From NCBI GenBank assembly GCA_002348045.1, contig DDYO01000071.1:3372-10126 (forward strand): DNA of 6,755 nt. Reading direction: 5' to 3'. The notes below the pieces were generated by a model. The model searched no databases, was not told where the DNA came from, and saw nothing but the letters and a program-made list of their open reading frames with translations. The stretch is from Anaerolineales bacterium UBA2232 (GTDB taxonomy: Bacteria; Chloroflexota; Anaerolineae; UBA2200). How positions within the stretch are numbered: position 1 is the first letter of the stretch; each line of letters begins with the position of its first letter. This document shows, piece by piece, positions 1 through 6,755 of the stretch. The position numbers were made by a program, and so were the translations under genes.

Positions 1-807
1 AGACAGCGGGCTGTTCAGGAGGCCCGTCATCTGGCTGCGGTCGACGCGTGAGGTGAGGTCAAGAGAGAGGGGAGTGACCGAGACAACGCGATCCACCAAC
101 ATCGCCCGAATGTCCGAATCCCACTCCAGTCGGGCGACATTGGATACGACCTGGTAGCGAGGCCGCAACCGGCCAGTGCTACGGTCGGGAGGAAGTGGTT
201 CGTAGTAGCGGCAACGCGACAGACTGGTGAGGCGCCAAGGGGTGTCCGCCGTGGCATCGCGGGGTACGTTGATGTTCAAGACATCCACGTCATGGGTGCG
301 ACCGGCAGACAACAAGCGCTGCGCAAAGCGATGGGTATACACTTTGGCCGCGTCATAGTTTCCGAGCAGGTCGCCTTCTGAGAGGTATGCCGAGGCATCC
401 ATGTCCATAGAAACCGCGAGCGATGGTATGCCATGGGCTGCAGCTTCCAATGCGGCGCCAACGGTACCCGAAACGGTAACCTCCAATCCCAAGTTGGGAC
501 CCAGATTGGCGCCCGAGACCGCGAGCGAGATCGGGCGAGGGGCGATTTCCAGGACGGCGTGGGCAACAGCCTGCGCCGGACTGCCGTCCACAGCATACGC
601 AGTGACTGTGACATCGCGGATGGGGCCCTGGACCGCAGTTATCTGGCCCGTTACGCCTTGGGGCTTGGAGCGACCTCCTCCAGACCACTGCCGGCCAGGC
701 GCAACGACCAATACCTCCCCCAGGGGACTGACCGCTTCGACCACAGCCCAAAGGGCCCGGGAGTTGATTCCATCATCATTAGTAACCAGGATCAAGGGTA
801 ATGACAC
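1..807 (-). CDS. surE: 5'/3'-nucleotidase SurE (3' end cut by window edge)
   Basis: SurE is a cytoplasmic, divalent-metal-dependent phosphatase that removes phosphate from nucleoside 5'- and 3'-monophosphates and, in some species, short polyphosphate; it is tied to stress and stationary-phase survival. The reverse strand reads without a stop from a GTG at 805-807 to base 1, giving 269 residues. The family landmarks appear in order: the N-terminal strand ending in NDDG (residues 10-13; D11 and D12 are expected metal ligands), APGRQWSGGG (36-45, with S42 as the expected serine ligand), GSPAQAV (75-81), SGANLGPNLG (98-107, with N101 as the expected asparagine ligand) and VSGTVGAALEAA (112-123). 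Near the left edge VSVTPLSLDLTSR matches the usual C-terminal SVTPL..DLT segment, so the stop should lie only a little way outside the window. The GTG start is chosen because AAGGAG sits 5 bases upstream (813-818) and NDDG then falls at the normal distance. No pcm or other common surE partner is visible. Identification is secure; only the 3' end is missing. Confidence 0.95.
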   Translation of the reverse strand, partial: MSLPLILVTNDDGINSRALWAVVEAVSPLGEVLVVAPGRQWSGGGRSKPQGVTGQITAVQGPIRDVTVTAYAVDGSPAQAVAHAVLEIAPRPISLAVSGANLGPNLGLEVTVSGTVGAALEAAAHGIPSLAVSMDMDASAYLSEGDLLGNYDAAKVYTHRFAQRLLSAGRTHDVDVLNINVPRDATADTPWRLTSLSRCRYYEPLPPDRSTGRLRPRYQVVSNVARLEWDSDIRAMLVDRVVSVTPLSLDLTSRVDRSQMTGLLNSPLS

Positions 808-812
808 AAGAG

Positions 813-818
813 CTCCTT
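813..818 (-). promoter_or_regulatory. Ribosome-binding site of surE
   Basis: On the reverse strand AAGGAG lies 5 bases before the GTG at 807. It fixes the non-ATG start of surE; there is no ATG in frame at a sensible distance from the NDDG motif. Confidence 0.7.
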
Positions 819-962
819 CTTTACTGGTAGTGGGTTCAATCTCACTTGTAGTGTAGTGTCCGATTGTCAAGATGAGTTGAAGAGCAGGTTAACGATGGGT
901 AAAGCGTGGACAATGGGCGGTGGCGGGCACCTGGGGGTCGGTCAGCGAGGCCTGCAAGGTGG

Positions 963-1790
963 CTACGAAACGTCCGCGTCCTTCAACGAAGCTTGCAGGA
1001 ACGAGCGAAACTGCATCGCGTTGCGCACCGCGTAGTCTGCCATGTTGTTGTTGAACAGAGCATGGATCTCTTTGGCCTGCGGGGCAAGCTCTGCCAGACG
1101 CGGCACCCACTCCTGCAATTCGTCGTCGGAGTAGAGGTAGTTGAAGCGGTCAGCGGTCTTGGCGACCTTCTTGTACCACGTGGCGGCATTGCGCCCGTGG
1201 AAACGGGCGATGAGCAAATCTTGGCTGGTTACCTCCAGAACAGTGGGGACGCTTCCGCTGCCCACCTGCGGCTCATCCACGATGGTCAACCCGATGCTTT
1301 CCTTGCGGAGGGTGCTGAAGAGATCGAGAGCGTTGTTCTCTTCATACCAGCTCCGGTGGCGAAACTCGACGGACATCCTGTCGTCAGCGAAGCGCTCACG
1401 GCAGCGGCGGATATAGTCCAGGTTCTCAGGCCTGTATACGAACCACGGTGGCCACTGGAAGTGCACAGCGCCCAGCTTGCCTGCTTCGCGAAGGGGTTGC
1501 AGGGAGCTATGGAATTGGGCAAAGACCGCGTCGTCGGGAGGATTCTCGCGGTCGTGCCAGGTCAACTGACGGTAAGGCTTTACGTCAAACACAAACCCGG
1601 GCGGGGTACGCTGCGCCCAGAGTTCATAGTTCCGCGTCGGCATCAGCCGATAGAACGTCGAATCGATCTCTACGACTGAGAACTGGGTGGCGTAAAAGAC
1701 AATCTGCTGGTTGGAGGGCAGCCCAGGGGGGTAGAAGTTGGTGTGGTCTGACCAGCTGCATGTGCCAACCCGTATCGCATGGTGATCCAT
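963..1790 (-). CDS. DUF72 (YecE-like) family protein
   Basis: This is a 275-residue soluble protein of the DUF72/YecE family, which adopts a TIM-barrel-like fold. The family has no settled biochemical role, so I assign no reaction. Conserved segments are all present in order: RVGTCSW (7-13), YPPG (20-23), VEIDSTFYR (40-48), the DVKPYRQLTW stretch (69-78), LGAVHFQWPPWF (106-117), SVEFRHRSW (140-148), VDEPQ (171-175), ARFHGRN (195-201), YLYSDDELQEW (218-228) and ALFNNNMADYAVRNA (244-258). The length is typical and no signal peptide or membrane segment is seen. The ATG at 1788-1790 is supported by a purine-rich GGGGAGGG (1795-1802) 4 bases upstream and by the normal N-terminus just before the GTCSW motif. 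It is transcribed divergently from glyQS and lies 155 bases upstream of surE on the same strand, so the two might share a transcript, but the gap is wide and their functions are not obviously linked. Confidence 0.93.
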   Translation of the reverse strand: MDHHAIRVGTCSWSDHTNFYPPGLPSNQQIVFYATQFSVVEIDSTFYRLMPTRNYELWAQRTPPGFVFDVKPYRQLTWHDRENPPDDAVFAQFHSSLQPLREAGKLGAVHFQWPPWFVYRPENLDYIRRCRERFADDRMSVEFRHRSWYEENNALDLFSTLRKESIGLTIVDEPQVGSGSVPTVLEVTSQDLLIARFHGRNAATWYKKVAKTADRFNYLYSDDELQEWVPRLAELAPQAKEIHALFNNNMADYAVRNAMQFRSFLQASLKDADVS

Positions 1791-1809
1791 GAATCCCTCC
1801 CCAGAGTCG

Positions 1810-1850
1810 TGGACCTGGTGCTATTCTATCGCCCAAGGCCAACAGGTCCA
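1810..1850. repeat. 8-base inverted repeat in the divergent control region
   Basis: TGGACCTG (1810-1817) and its exact reverse complement CAGGTCCA (1843-1850) are separated by 25 bases, so their centres are 33 bases apart, close to three turns of B-DNA. The right arm overlaps the putative -35 of the DUF72 promoter and the left arm covers its expected start point, with the -10 between them. This could be a pair of operator half-sites. The 25-base loop makes a terminator or tight RNA hairpin less likely. A chance match of this length in a region this size is uncommon but not negligible. Confidence 0.4.
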
Positions 1851-1851
1851 A
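1823..1851 (-). promoter_or_regulatory. Probable sigma-70 promoter of the DUF72 gene
   Basis: On the reverse strand a -35-like TTGGAC (1846-1851, only the TTG conserved) is followed after 17 bases by TAGAAT (1823-1828, 5 of 6 to TATAAT). Transcription would start near 1815, leaving a leader of roughly 25 bases before the ATG at 1790. The -10 and spacing are good and the -35 is weak, which could mean low or activator-dependent expression. An 8-base inverted repeat overlaps the -35 and the expected start point. Confidence 0.45.
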
Positions 1852-1866
1852 ATGAGCGGCCGAGGT

Positions 1867-1895
1867 TTGACATTTACGGCGAAACGGGGTAAATT
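1867..1895 (+). promoter_or_regulatory. Sigma-70 promoter of glyQS
   Basis: A perfect -35 TTGACA (1867-1872) is followed after exactly 17 bases by TAAATT (1890-1895, 4 of 6 to TATAAT). Transcription should start near 1901-1903, giving a leader of about 26 bases before the ATG at 1929. That leader is too short for a T-box or other riboswitch, the usual regulation of glyQS in Firmicutes. The placement also argues against translation starting at the in-frame TTG at 1902, which would sit at the very 5' end of the message. Confidence 0.7.
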
Positions 1896-1916
1896 AGCCT
1901 CTTGTTAGCCGCTCTC

Positions 1917-1922
1917 AGGGAG
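1917..1922 (+). promoter_or_regulatory. Ribosome-binding site deciding the glyQS start
   Basis: AGGGAG ends 6 bases before the ATG at 1929. No comparable purine-rich site precedes the in-frame TTG at 1902, so this site supports the ATG as the real start. Confidence 0.7.
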
Positions 1923-1928
1923 TGCCGC

Positions 1929-4904
1929 ATGGACCTGCAAGAAGTCATCCTGCGCCTGGACCGCTTCTGGGCGACCAAGGGCTGCCTCATCTGGCAGCCC
2001 TATAATGTGCAAGTCGGCGCCGGTACGATGAATCCGGCGACGGTTCTGCGCGTCCTCGGCCCTGAGCCCTGGAATGTGGGCTATGTTGAGCCGAGCGTGC
2101 GCCCCCAGGATGGCCGGTATGGCAAGAATCCCAATCGTTGGGGGCAGTTCTACCAGTACCAGGTGATCCTCAAACCCGATCCTGGAAATCCGGTCGAGCT
2201 CTACCTGGAGAGCCTGGAAGCCCTGGGGGTGGACCGCCGAAGGCACGACATCCGTCTGGTTGAGGATAACTGGGAGTCGCCGGTATTGGGTGCGTGGGGC
2301 CTGGGTTGGGAGATCTGGATGGACGGGCAGGAGATCACCCAGTTTACCTACTTCCAACAGGCTGGTGGTTTTGAGCTTGACCCCGTCTCGGTGGAGATCA
2401 CATACGGGCTGGAACGCATTGTCATGGTCCTCCAGGGCGCGCGCAGCTTTGTGGATATGACCTGGGGTCACGGAATCACCTATGGCGATATGCTGCTCGC
2501 TTCCGAGGTGGAGCATTGCACCTACAACTTTGAGCGGGCCAGCGTCCAGCGCGTTACGGAGATGTATGACCTGTTCGAGGCTGAAGCGAAAGCTGCCCTG
2601 CAGGCCGGACTGGTGATGCCCGCTCACGACTATGTGCTCAAGTGCTCCCATGCCTTCAATGTTCTGGACGCTCGTGGTGCAGTGGGCGTCACGCAACGGG
2701 CCCGCTATTTTGGGCGGATGCGCGATCTTGCCCGTGAAGTTTCGCGACTGTATTCGGTTCAGCGTCAGGAACTGGGCTACCCCTTGCTGAAGGAGCCGGC
2801 TCAAGCGGTCTCAAGGGCTCCTGCGGTGGCGCCCGAGGCATTTCGCCGGGAGAAAGCCACTCTGCTGTGCGAGATCGGTGTGGAGGAAATGCCCGTAGGC
2901 GACCTGGAGGCGGCGCTGCAGCAACTGCGGGACAATCTGCCTGCTGCCCTGCGCGAATCCAGGCTGGCCTTTGAAGCAGTACGGGTGGAGGGCACAGCTC
3001 GGCGATTGGTGATGGAAGTCAAAGGCTTGGCACCATCACAGCTAGAGGAACAGCGTGTGGTAAAGGGACCTCCCTACGAAATCGCTGTCGACCGGGAGGG
3101 AAGACCAACCAAAGCGGCGTTGGGATTTGCTCGCTCTCAAGGGGTGGCGGTCGATGCCCTGACGCAACAGGAGATCGAGGGCAAGATGTACCTGGTCGCG
3201 GTCAAGCGCGAGGGAGGACAGCCCGCGGCTCAGGTTCTGGCCGAGCTGCTGCCGCAGTTGTTTGGCAGGTTCAAGTTCGGCAAAACCATGCGGTGGAATG
3301 CCAGCAATGTCGCTTTCTCTCGTCCCGTGCGGTGGATCCTGGCTCTGCTGGGAGACCAGGTCGTGCCGTTCGCCTTTGCGGGCGTGGTCAGTGGCCGGGT
3401 GACGTTCGGCCTTCGGCCGCAGGGTGCGCCGCCTATCACCCTCCAGGAAGCGGCTGACTACTGGCCCACCATGACGGACCGTTCGATCGTCGTCAGTGGC
3501 GAGGAGCGCCAGCAGATGATTGCTGAAAAGGCGAGGGAGCTGACAGCTGCAGTGGGAGGAAGCATTCCCGATGATGCTGTCCTTCTGCAAGAAGTCGCTC
3601 ATCTGGTCGAGTACCCCAGCCCACTCCTGGGTAGTTTTGGGAAGGAGTATCTGGACCTGCCGCCAGAAGTCCTTGTGGCGGTGATGAGGAAGCATCAGCG
3701 CTATTTCCCCGTAACTGCTGACGGTGCGCTCTTGCCTCACTTTGTCGCAGTGGCCAATGGACCTTATGAGTCGTTGGACGCTATCCGTCACGGGAATGAA
3801 CAAGTCCTGCGGGCACGGTTTGCCGACGCCGCCTTCTTCTTCAAGGCGGACTCGCTGAAAAAGCTCGAGGACTTTAATCCTCGGTTGGACACGCTGGCTT
3901 TCCAGGAAAAGCTGGGATCTGTCTTGGACAAAGTGGGAAGGCTTGAAAGGCTCGTGGTCAGGCTGGGGGAGCTTTTGGGCGCCAGCGGGGACATCGGCAC
4001 TGCGCGCAGGGCCGCCCACCTCTGCAAGGCTGACCTGGCGACCCAGATGGTTGTGGAACTGACGTCCCTTCAGGGGATCATGGGTAGCAAGTACGCGCTG
4101 TTGTCAGGCGAGTCGCCACAGGTGGCGCGGGCCATTCACGAGCACTACTTGCCACGGGGAGCGGGTGATAGCCTGCCGCAGACGTGGCCGGGTGTGCTGG
4201 TGGGCATTGCCGACCGGTTGGACAGTCTGGTGGGCCTTTTTGCCGTGGGACACGGGCCTACCGGGTCAGCAGATCCCTATGCTCTCCGTCGCGCTGCCCT
4301 GGCTGTGGTCCAGATCCTTGCCGATGGCAAGGTATCAGTTTCGCTCAAAGCCATACTGGCCGCTGCCGCTGAGCTGCAGCCGGTAGCAGTAACACGGGAT
4401 GCCCTGAAAGCCGTCCACGACTTTGTGATCCAGCGTCTGAGGGTTTGGGTCCTGGAACTCGGCTACCGTCACGACCTGGTGGATGCGGTGCTGGCTGAAC
4501 GTGGCGATGATCCCGCTCTGGCGCTCTCGGCCCTTCAAGCCTTGTCGGAGTGGGTGTCGAGGCCGGAGTTCGGCCTGGCCCTGACCACATACAGTCGGCC
4601 ATCGCGCATCGTTCGAGAGTACTCTGAACAGCTGCCCCTGACACCTGACCTCTTTGAGCATGCGGAGGAAAGTGAGCTCTATGAGGCCGTCATGAGGGCA
4701 CAGGACCAGTGGGCTGCCGTCACCGATGTGGATGGGTTGGTGGCTGTCCTGACCGCCTTGCATGATCCGGTGGCTCGATTCTTTGACAAGGTGTTTGTCA
4801 TGGTCGAAGAGGATGCTGTGCGCGAGAATCGGCTGGCACTTTTGCAGCGAATTGCCATCTTGGGCAGAGGCATTGTTGATCTTACCCGGGTGCAAGGATA
4901 CTGA
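1929..4904 (+). CDS. glyQS: Glycine--tRNA ligase, fused alpha and beta subunits
   Basis: This enzyme attaches glycine to tRNA-Gly using ATP in the cytoplasm. Most bacteria of this type make separate alpha (GlyQ) and beta (GlyS) chains; here one 991-residue chain carries both. Residues 1 to about 288 are the class II catalytic alpha part: [17 protein letters not shown] near the N-terminus, the motif 2 region around [17 protein letters not shown] (67-83), [15 protein letters not shown] (114-128), the [12 protein letters not shown] stretch (136-147) and the motif 3 region ITYGLERI (157-164). A short Ala/Pro-rich linker (about 289-306) leads into beta, starting with [11 protein letters not shown] (312-322) and continuing through [10 protein letters not shown] (586-595), the HLCKADL stretch (697-703) in the HD-like region and the C-terminal anticodon-binding segment [17 protein letters not shown]. 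The reading frame is intact and the total matches alpha plus beta (about 300 + 690). I start it at ATG 1929, not TTG 1902 (nine residues longer), because of the promoter, the AGGGAG site and the standard MDLQEVI-type N-terminus. It diverges from the DUF72 gene and is followed 121 bases later by ppdK. Confidence 0.97.
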   Translation: MDLQEVILRLDRFWATKGCLIWQPYNVQVGAGTMNPATVLRVLGPEPWNVGYVEPSVRPQDGRYGKNPNRWGQFYQYQVILKPDPGNPVELYLESLEALGVDRRRHDIRLVEDNWESPVLGAWGLGWEIWMDGQEITQFTYFQQAGGFELDPVSVEITYGLERIVMVLQGARSFVDMTWGHGITYGDMLLASEVEHCTYNFERASVQRVTEMYDLFEAEAKAALQAGLVMPAHDYVLKCSHAFNVLDARGAVGVTQRARYFGRMRDLAREVSRLYSVQRQELGYPLLKEPAQAVSRAPAVAPEAFRREKATLLCEIGVEEMPVGDLEAALQQLRDNLPAALRESRLAFEAVRVEGTARRLVMEVKGLAPSQLEEQRVVKGPPYEIAVDREGRPTKAALGFARSQGVAVDALTQQEIEGKMYLVAVKREGGQPAAQVLAELLPQLFGRFKFGKTMRWNASNVAFSRPVRWILALLGDQVVPFAFAGVVSGRVTFGLRPQGAPPITLQEAADYWPTMTDRSIVVSGEERQQMIAEKARELTAAVGGSIPDDAVLLQEVAHLVEYPSPLLGSFGKEYLDLPPEVLVAVMRKHQRYFPVTADGALLPHFVAVANGPYESLDAIRHGNEQVLRARFADAAFFFKADSLKKLEDFNPRLDTLAFQEKLGSVLDKVGRLERLVVRLGELLGASGDIGTARRAAHLCKADLATQMVVELTSLQGIMGSKYALLSGESPQVARAIHEHYLPRGAGDSLPQTWPGVLVGIADRLDSLVGLFAVGHGPTGSADPYALRRAALAVVQILADGKVSVSLKAILAAAAELQPVAVTRDALKAVHDFVIQRLRVWVLELGYRHDLVDAVLAERGDDPALALSALQALSEWVSRPEFGLALTTYSRPSRIVREYSEQLPLTPDLFEHAEESELYEAVMRAQDQWAAVTDVDGLVAVLTALHDPVARFFDKVFVMVEEDAVRENRLALLQRIAILGRGIVDLTRVQGY

Positions 4905-4905
4905 T

Positions 4906-4947
4906 GCCCAGGCACTTGGGCCCTTACTGAGCGGTTGCCAAAACCGC
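4906..4947 (+). other. Two tandem small hairpins after glyQS
   Basis: Two bases past the glyQS stop codon, GCCCA (4906-4910) can pair with TGGGC (4917-4921) around a 6-base loop. Ten bases later GCGGTT (4931-4936) pairs perfectly with AACCGC (4942-4947) around the 5-base loop GCCAA. Neither stem is followed by a T-run, so they do not meet the usual standard for intrinsic terminators. They could still act as a weak attenuating or transcript-end structure between glyQS and ppdK. Confidence 0.4.
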
Positions 4948-5010
4948 GCGACGTTCTACCTGTGCGCTGGCATGTGCAGAACACAGCTTTGCATTGAGAA
5001 TCGGTAATCT

Positions 5011-5019
5011 GGAGGAGGT
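5011..5019 (+). promoter_or_regulatory. Strong ribosome-binding site of ppdK
   Basis: GGAGGAGGT is followed by 6 bases and then the GTG at 5026. It is the best Shine-Dalgarno sequence in the window and decides the non-ATG start; it suggests efficient translation, as expected for an abundant central-metabolism enzyme. Confidence 0.75.
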
Positions 5020-5025
5020 TTGACA

Positions 5026-6755
5026 GTGACTAACACAGCGCAGACAAAGTGGGTGTATCTTTTCAGCGAAGGCAACAAGGACATGCGCAACTTGCTCGGC
5101 GGCAAAGGGGCCGGCGTGGCTGAGATGACGCACGCCGGACTGCCTGTTCCGCCTGGCTTTACCATGACCACCGACGCCTGCAACGAGTACTACAGGCTGG
5201 GACGCAAGTTCCCCGACGGCATGTGGTCCCAAGTCCTGGACGCTTTGAAAGAGGTAGAGAGGCAGACCGGCAAAAAGTTCGGAGATCCCAAGAACCCCCT
5301 GCTCGTATCGGTACGGTCTGGCGCACGAATGAGCATGCCGGGCATGATGGACACGGTCTTGAACGTCGGCCTCAACGAAGAGACGGTCAAGGGAATAGCT
5401 GCACTGACTGGCAACGAGCGCTTTGCCTATGACGCTTATCGGCGGCTTATCCAGATGTTCGGTCGAATCGTCAAGGGCATCGATGGCGCCAAGTTTGACC
5501 ACATCCTGGAGGCCTACAAGGCCAAGACCGAGGGTAAGAAAGACACTGACCTGACGGTGGACATGCTGAAGGAAGTGGTCCGCGACTACAAGGCACTGTA
5601 CAAGAAGGAGCTCGGCGAGGACTTTCCCACCGATCCCTTGGAGCAGATGCGTCAGGCCGCAGAAGCGGTGTTCGGATCATGGTTTGGCAAGCGCGCTGTT
5701 GACTATCGCAACTACTACAAGATTCCCCACGACCTCGGCACCGCTGTCAACGTTCAGACCATGGTGTTTGGGAACATGGGCTTTGACTCGGGCACCGGCG
5801 TCGCCTTTACCCGCAACCCGTCCACGGGCGAAAAGAAGCTCTATGGTGAGTACCTGCTGAATGCTCAGGGCGAAGACGTTGTGGCTGGTGTGCGGACACC
5901 CAAAGTGATTGTTGAACTCAAGGACGAAATGCCTGCGGTCTTTGAGCAGTTCGTGCAAATCTGCAACCTGCTCGAGAATCACTACAAAGACGTGCAGGAT
6001 ATGGAGTTCACCGTCGAGCGGGGCAAGCTGTGGATGCTTCAGACACGCGCCGGCAAGCGCACCGCAAGAGCAGCGGTCAAGATTGCCGTGGACATGGCGA
6101 ACGAGGGAGTGATCTCCCAGCAGGATGCCGTTATGCGGGTGAGTTTTGAGCAGGTTGATCAGCTGTTGCATCCCGTGTTCGACGAAAAGGCCAAGGATAA
6201 GGCGCGCAAGGCCGGTGACTTGTTGGCCAAGGGTCTTAACGCGAGCCCTGGGGCGGCAAGCGGCCTGGCAGTTTTTGACGCGGACCGGGCTGTGGAGCTG
6301 TCCAAGGCGGGCAACAGCGTGGTGCTGGTGCGTCCCGAAACCAGTCCTGAGGACGTGCATGGAATGCTCGTTTCAGAAGGAATCCTGACGCAGCACGGCG
6401 GAGCTACGTCCCACGCAGCGGTGGTTGCTCGCGGCCTCAACAAGCCGTGCGTGTCAGGGTGCGAGTCCCTGAGCATCAGCACGGATGCCAGGCAGTTGAC
6501 GGTGGGCGAGCATACGCTTAAGGAAGGGGACCTGATCTCCATCGACGGTACAACCGGCGAGGTGTTTGCTGGGCAGATTCCGACCATGGTGCCCAACTTT
6601 GCAGAGGAGAAGGATCTGGCCGAACTGCTGGAGTGGGCCGACAAGTTCCGGCGCCTTGGGATCTATACGAATGCAGACTATCCGCGGGATGCCCGGGTGG
6701 CGCGTGACTTTGGCGCAGAAGGCATTGGCCTGTGCCGCACAGAGCATATGTTCTT
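5026..6755 (+). CDS. ppdK: Pyruvate, phosphate dikinase (3' part cut by window edge)
   Basis: PPDK interconverts pyruvate + ATP + phosphate and phosphoenolpyruvate + AMP + pyrophosphate through a phosphohistidine that swings between two active sites; in bacteria it runs in glycolysis or gluconeogenesis. The first 576 residues of an expected ~880-900 are present, with an intact frame. The N-terminal ATP-grasp part shows LFSEGNKDMRNLLGGKGAG (12-30, K27 an expected nucleotide contact), SVRSGARMSMPGMMDTVLN (95-113) and EFTVERGKLWMLQTRAGKR (327-345, with E327, Q339 and R341 matching the known ATP-site Glu/Gln/Arg). The central domain carries GGATSHAAVVARG (458-470), with H463 as the expected phosphorylated histidine. 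The pyruvate/PEP-binding barrel has just begun and is cut after GIGLCRTEHMF (566-576), whose Arg is an expected substrate contact; the later catalytic residues lie outside. The GTG start is chosen because GGAGGAGGT (5011-5019) lies 6 bases upstream and the protein then begins near the usual KWVYLFSEG. No convincing promoter is seen in the 121-base gap, so read-through from glyQS is possible. The motif before H463 reads HGGA instead of the usual RGGM. Confidence 0.96.
   Translation, partial: MTNTAQTKWVYLFSEGNKDMRNLLGGKGAGVAEMTHAGLPVPPGFTMTTDACNEYYRLGRKFPDGMWSQVLDALKEVERQTGKKFGDPKNPLLVSVRSGARMSMPGMMDTVLNVGLNEETVKGIAALTGNERFAYDAYRRLIQMFGRIVKGIDGAKFDHILEAYKAKTEGKKDTDLTVDMLKEVVRDYKALYKKELGEDFPTDPLEQMRQAAEAVFGSWFGKRAVDYRNYYKIPHDLGTAVNVQTMVFGNMGFDSGTGVAFTRNPSTGEKKLYGEYLLNAQGEDVVAGVRTPKVIVELKDEMPAVFEQFVQICNLLENHYKDVQDMEFTVERGKLWMLQTRAGKRTARAAVKIAVDMANEGVISQQDAVMRVSFEQVDQLLHPVFDEKAKDKARKAGDLLAKGLNASPGAASGLAVFDADRAVELSKAGNSVVLVRPETSPEDVHGMLVSEGILTQHGGATSHAAVVARGLNKPCVSGCESLSISTDARQLTVGEHTLKEGDLISIDGTTGEVFAGQIPTMVPNFAEEKDLAELLEWADKFRRLGIYTNADYPRDARVARDFGAEGIGLCRTEHMF

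Noticed and set aside
401..856. Plus-strand open frames (151 and 122 codons) opposite surE
   Set aside because: The reverse-strand SurE frame, with its metal-binding motifs, explains these bases; the plus-strand translations have no family features.
842..870. Possible surE promoter: perfect TTGACA on the minus strand at 865-870
   Set aside because: At 16-18 bases downstream there is no -10-like hexamer (the sequence there is CAAGTGAG); TACAAG occurs only at a 14-base spacing. A lone -35 match is too weak to call a promoter.
808..962. Possible terminator between the DUF72 stop and surE
   Set aside because: Only a 5-base stem with a loop of over 20 bases could be drawn, and there is no T-run, so I saw no terminator here.
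906..1679. Plus-strand open frame of 257 codons opposite the DUF72 gene
   Set aside because: The minus-strand DUF72 protein shows all the family motifs over the same bases; this frame is its antisense shadow, common at this GC level, and its translation resembles no family I know.
1896..1928. T-box or glycine riboswitch upstream of glyQS
   Set aside because: The expected leader is about 26 bases, far too short for either element, and no T-box consensus is seen.
1905..2804. Minus-strand open frame of 299 codons opposite the alpha part of glyQS
   Set aside because: Antisense shadow of a strongly conserved gene; low-complexity His/Leu/Gln-rich translation with no recognisable motif.
3042..4019. 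Minus-strand open frame of 325 codons opposite the beta part of glyQS
   Set aside because: Long only because of the codon bias of the gene on the other strand; no domain signature.
4982..5010. Possible ppdK promoter with -10-like TAATCT at 5005-5010
   Set aside because: The hexamer 17 bases upstream is CACAGC, unlike a -35, and the putative -10 touches the ribosome-binding site.
5677..6360. Minus-strand open frame of 227 codons opposite ppdK
   Set aside because: Antisense to highly conserved PPDK sequence; no independent support.

Overview
The window (moderately high GC, roughly 60% by eye) is ordinary bacterial housekeeping DNA with four protein genes arranged as a divergent pair of pairs. 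On the minus strand, running leftward, are a DUF72 gene (963-1790) and then surE (807 to the left edge, 3' end cut off). On the plus strand, running rightward, are a fused glycyl-tRNA synthetase gene glyQS (1929-4904) and then ppdK, pyruvate phosphate dikinase (5026 to the right edge, 3' part cut off). Coding density is high; the longest gap between genes is 155 bases.

Organism: the glycyl-tRNA synthetase is the bacterial alpha2beta2 type, but alpha and beta are joined in one ~991-residue chain. Together with the GC level and a bacterial ppdK next door, this fits a member of the Chloroflexota (for example an Anaerolineae-like lineage). This is an inference from recalled family distribution, not from a search; fused GlyQS also occurs elsewhere, e.g. 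in chlamydiae. The promoter and ribosome-binding sites look like standard sigma-70 and Shine-Dalgarno signals.

Layout: 1-807 surE (-); 808-962 gap with the surE ribosome-binding site and no convincing terminator; 963-1790 DUF72 (-); 1791-1928 divergent control region with a good glyQS promoter (perfect TTGACA, 17-base spacer), a weaker DUF72 promoter and an 8-base inverted repeat flanking the latter; 1929-4904 glyQS (+); 4905-5025 gap with two small hairpins and a strong ribosome-binding site; 5026-6755 ppdK (+).

The genes do not form one pathway. GlyQS charges tRNA-Gly for translation. PpdK interconverts pyruvate and phosphoenolpyruvate at the glycolysis/gluconeogenesis junction. SurE is a nucleotide/phosphate-ester phosphatase linked to stress survival. 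DUF72 has no settled function. I found no CRISPR array, mobile element, tRNA or rRNA gene, toxin-antitoxin module or defence system, and I do not think this window holds an undescribed system. The items worth a second look are small: the inverted repeat in the divergent control region, the glyQS start site, the GlyQS fusion, the hairpins before ppdK, and two departures from the usual PPDK phosphohistidine motif.
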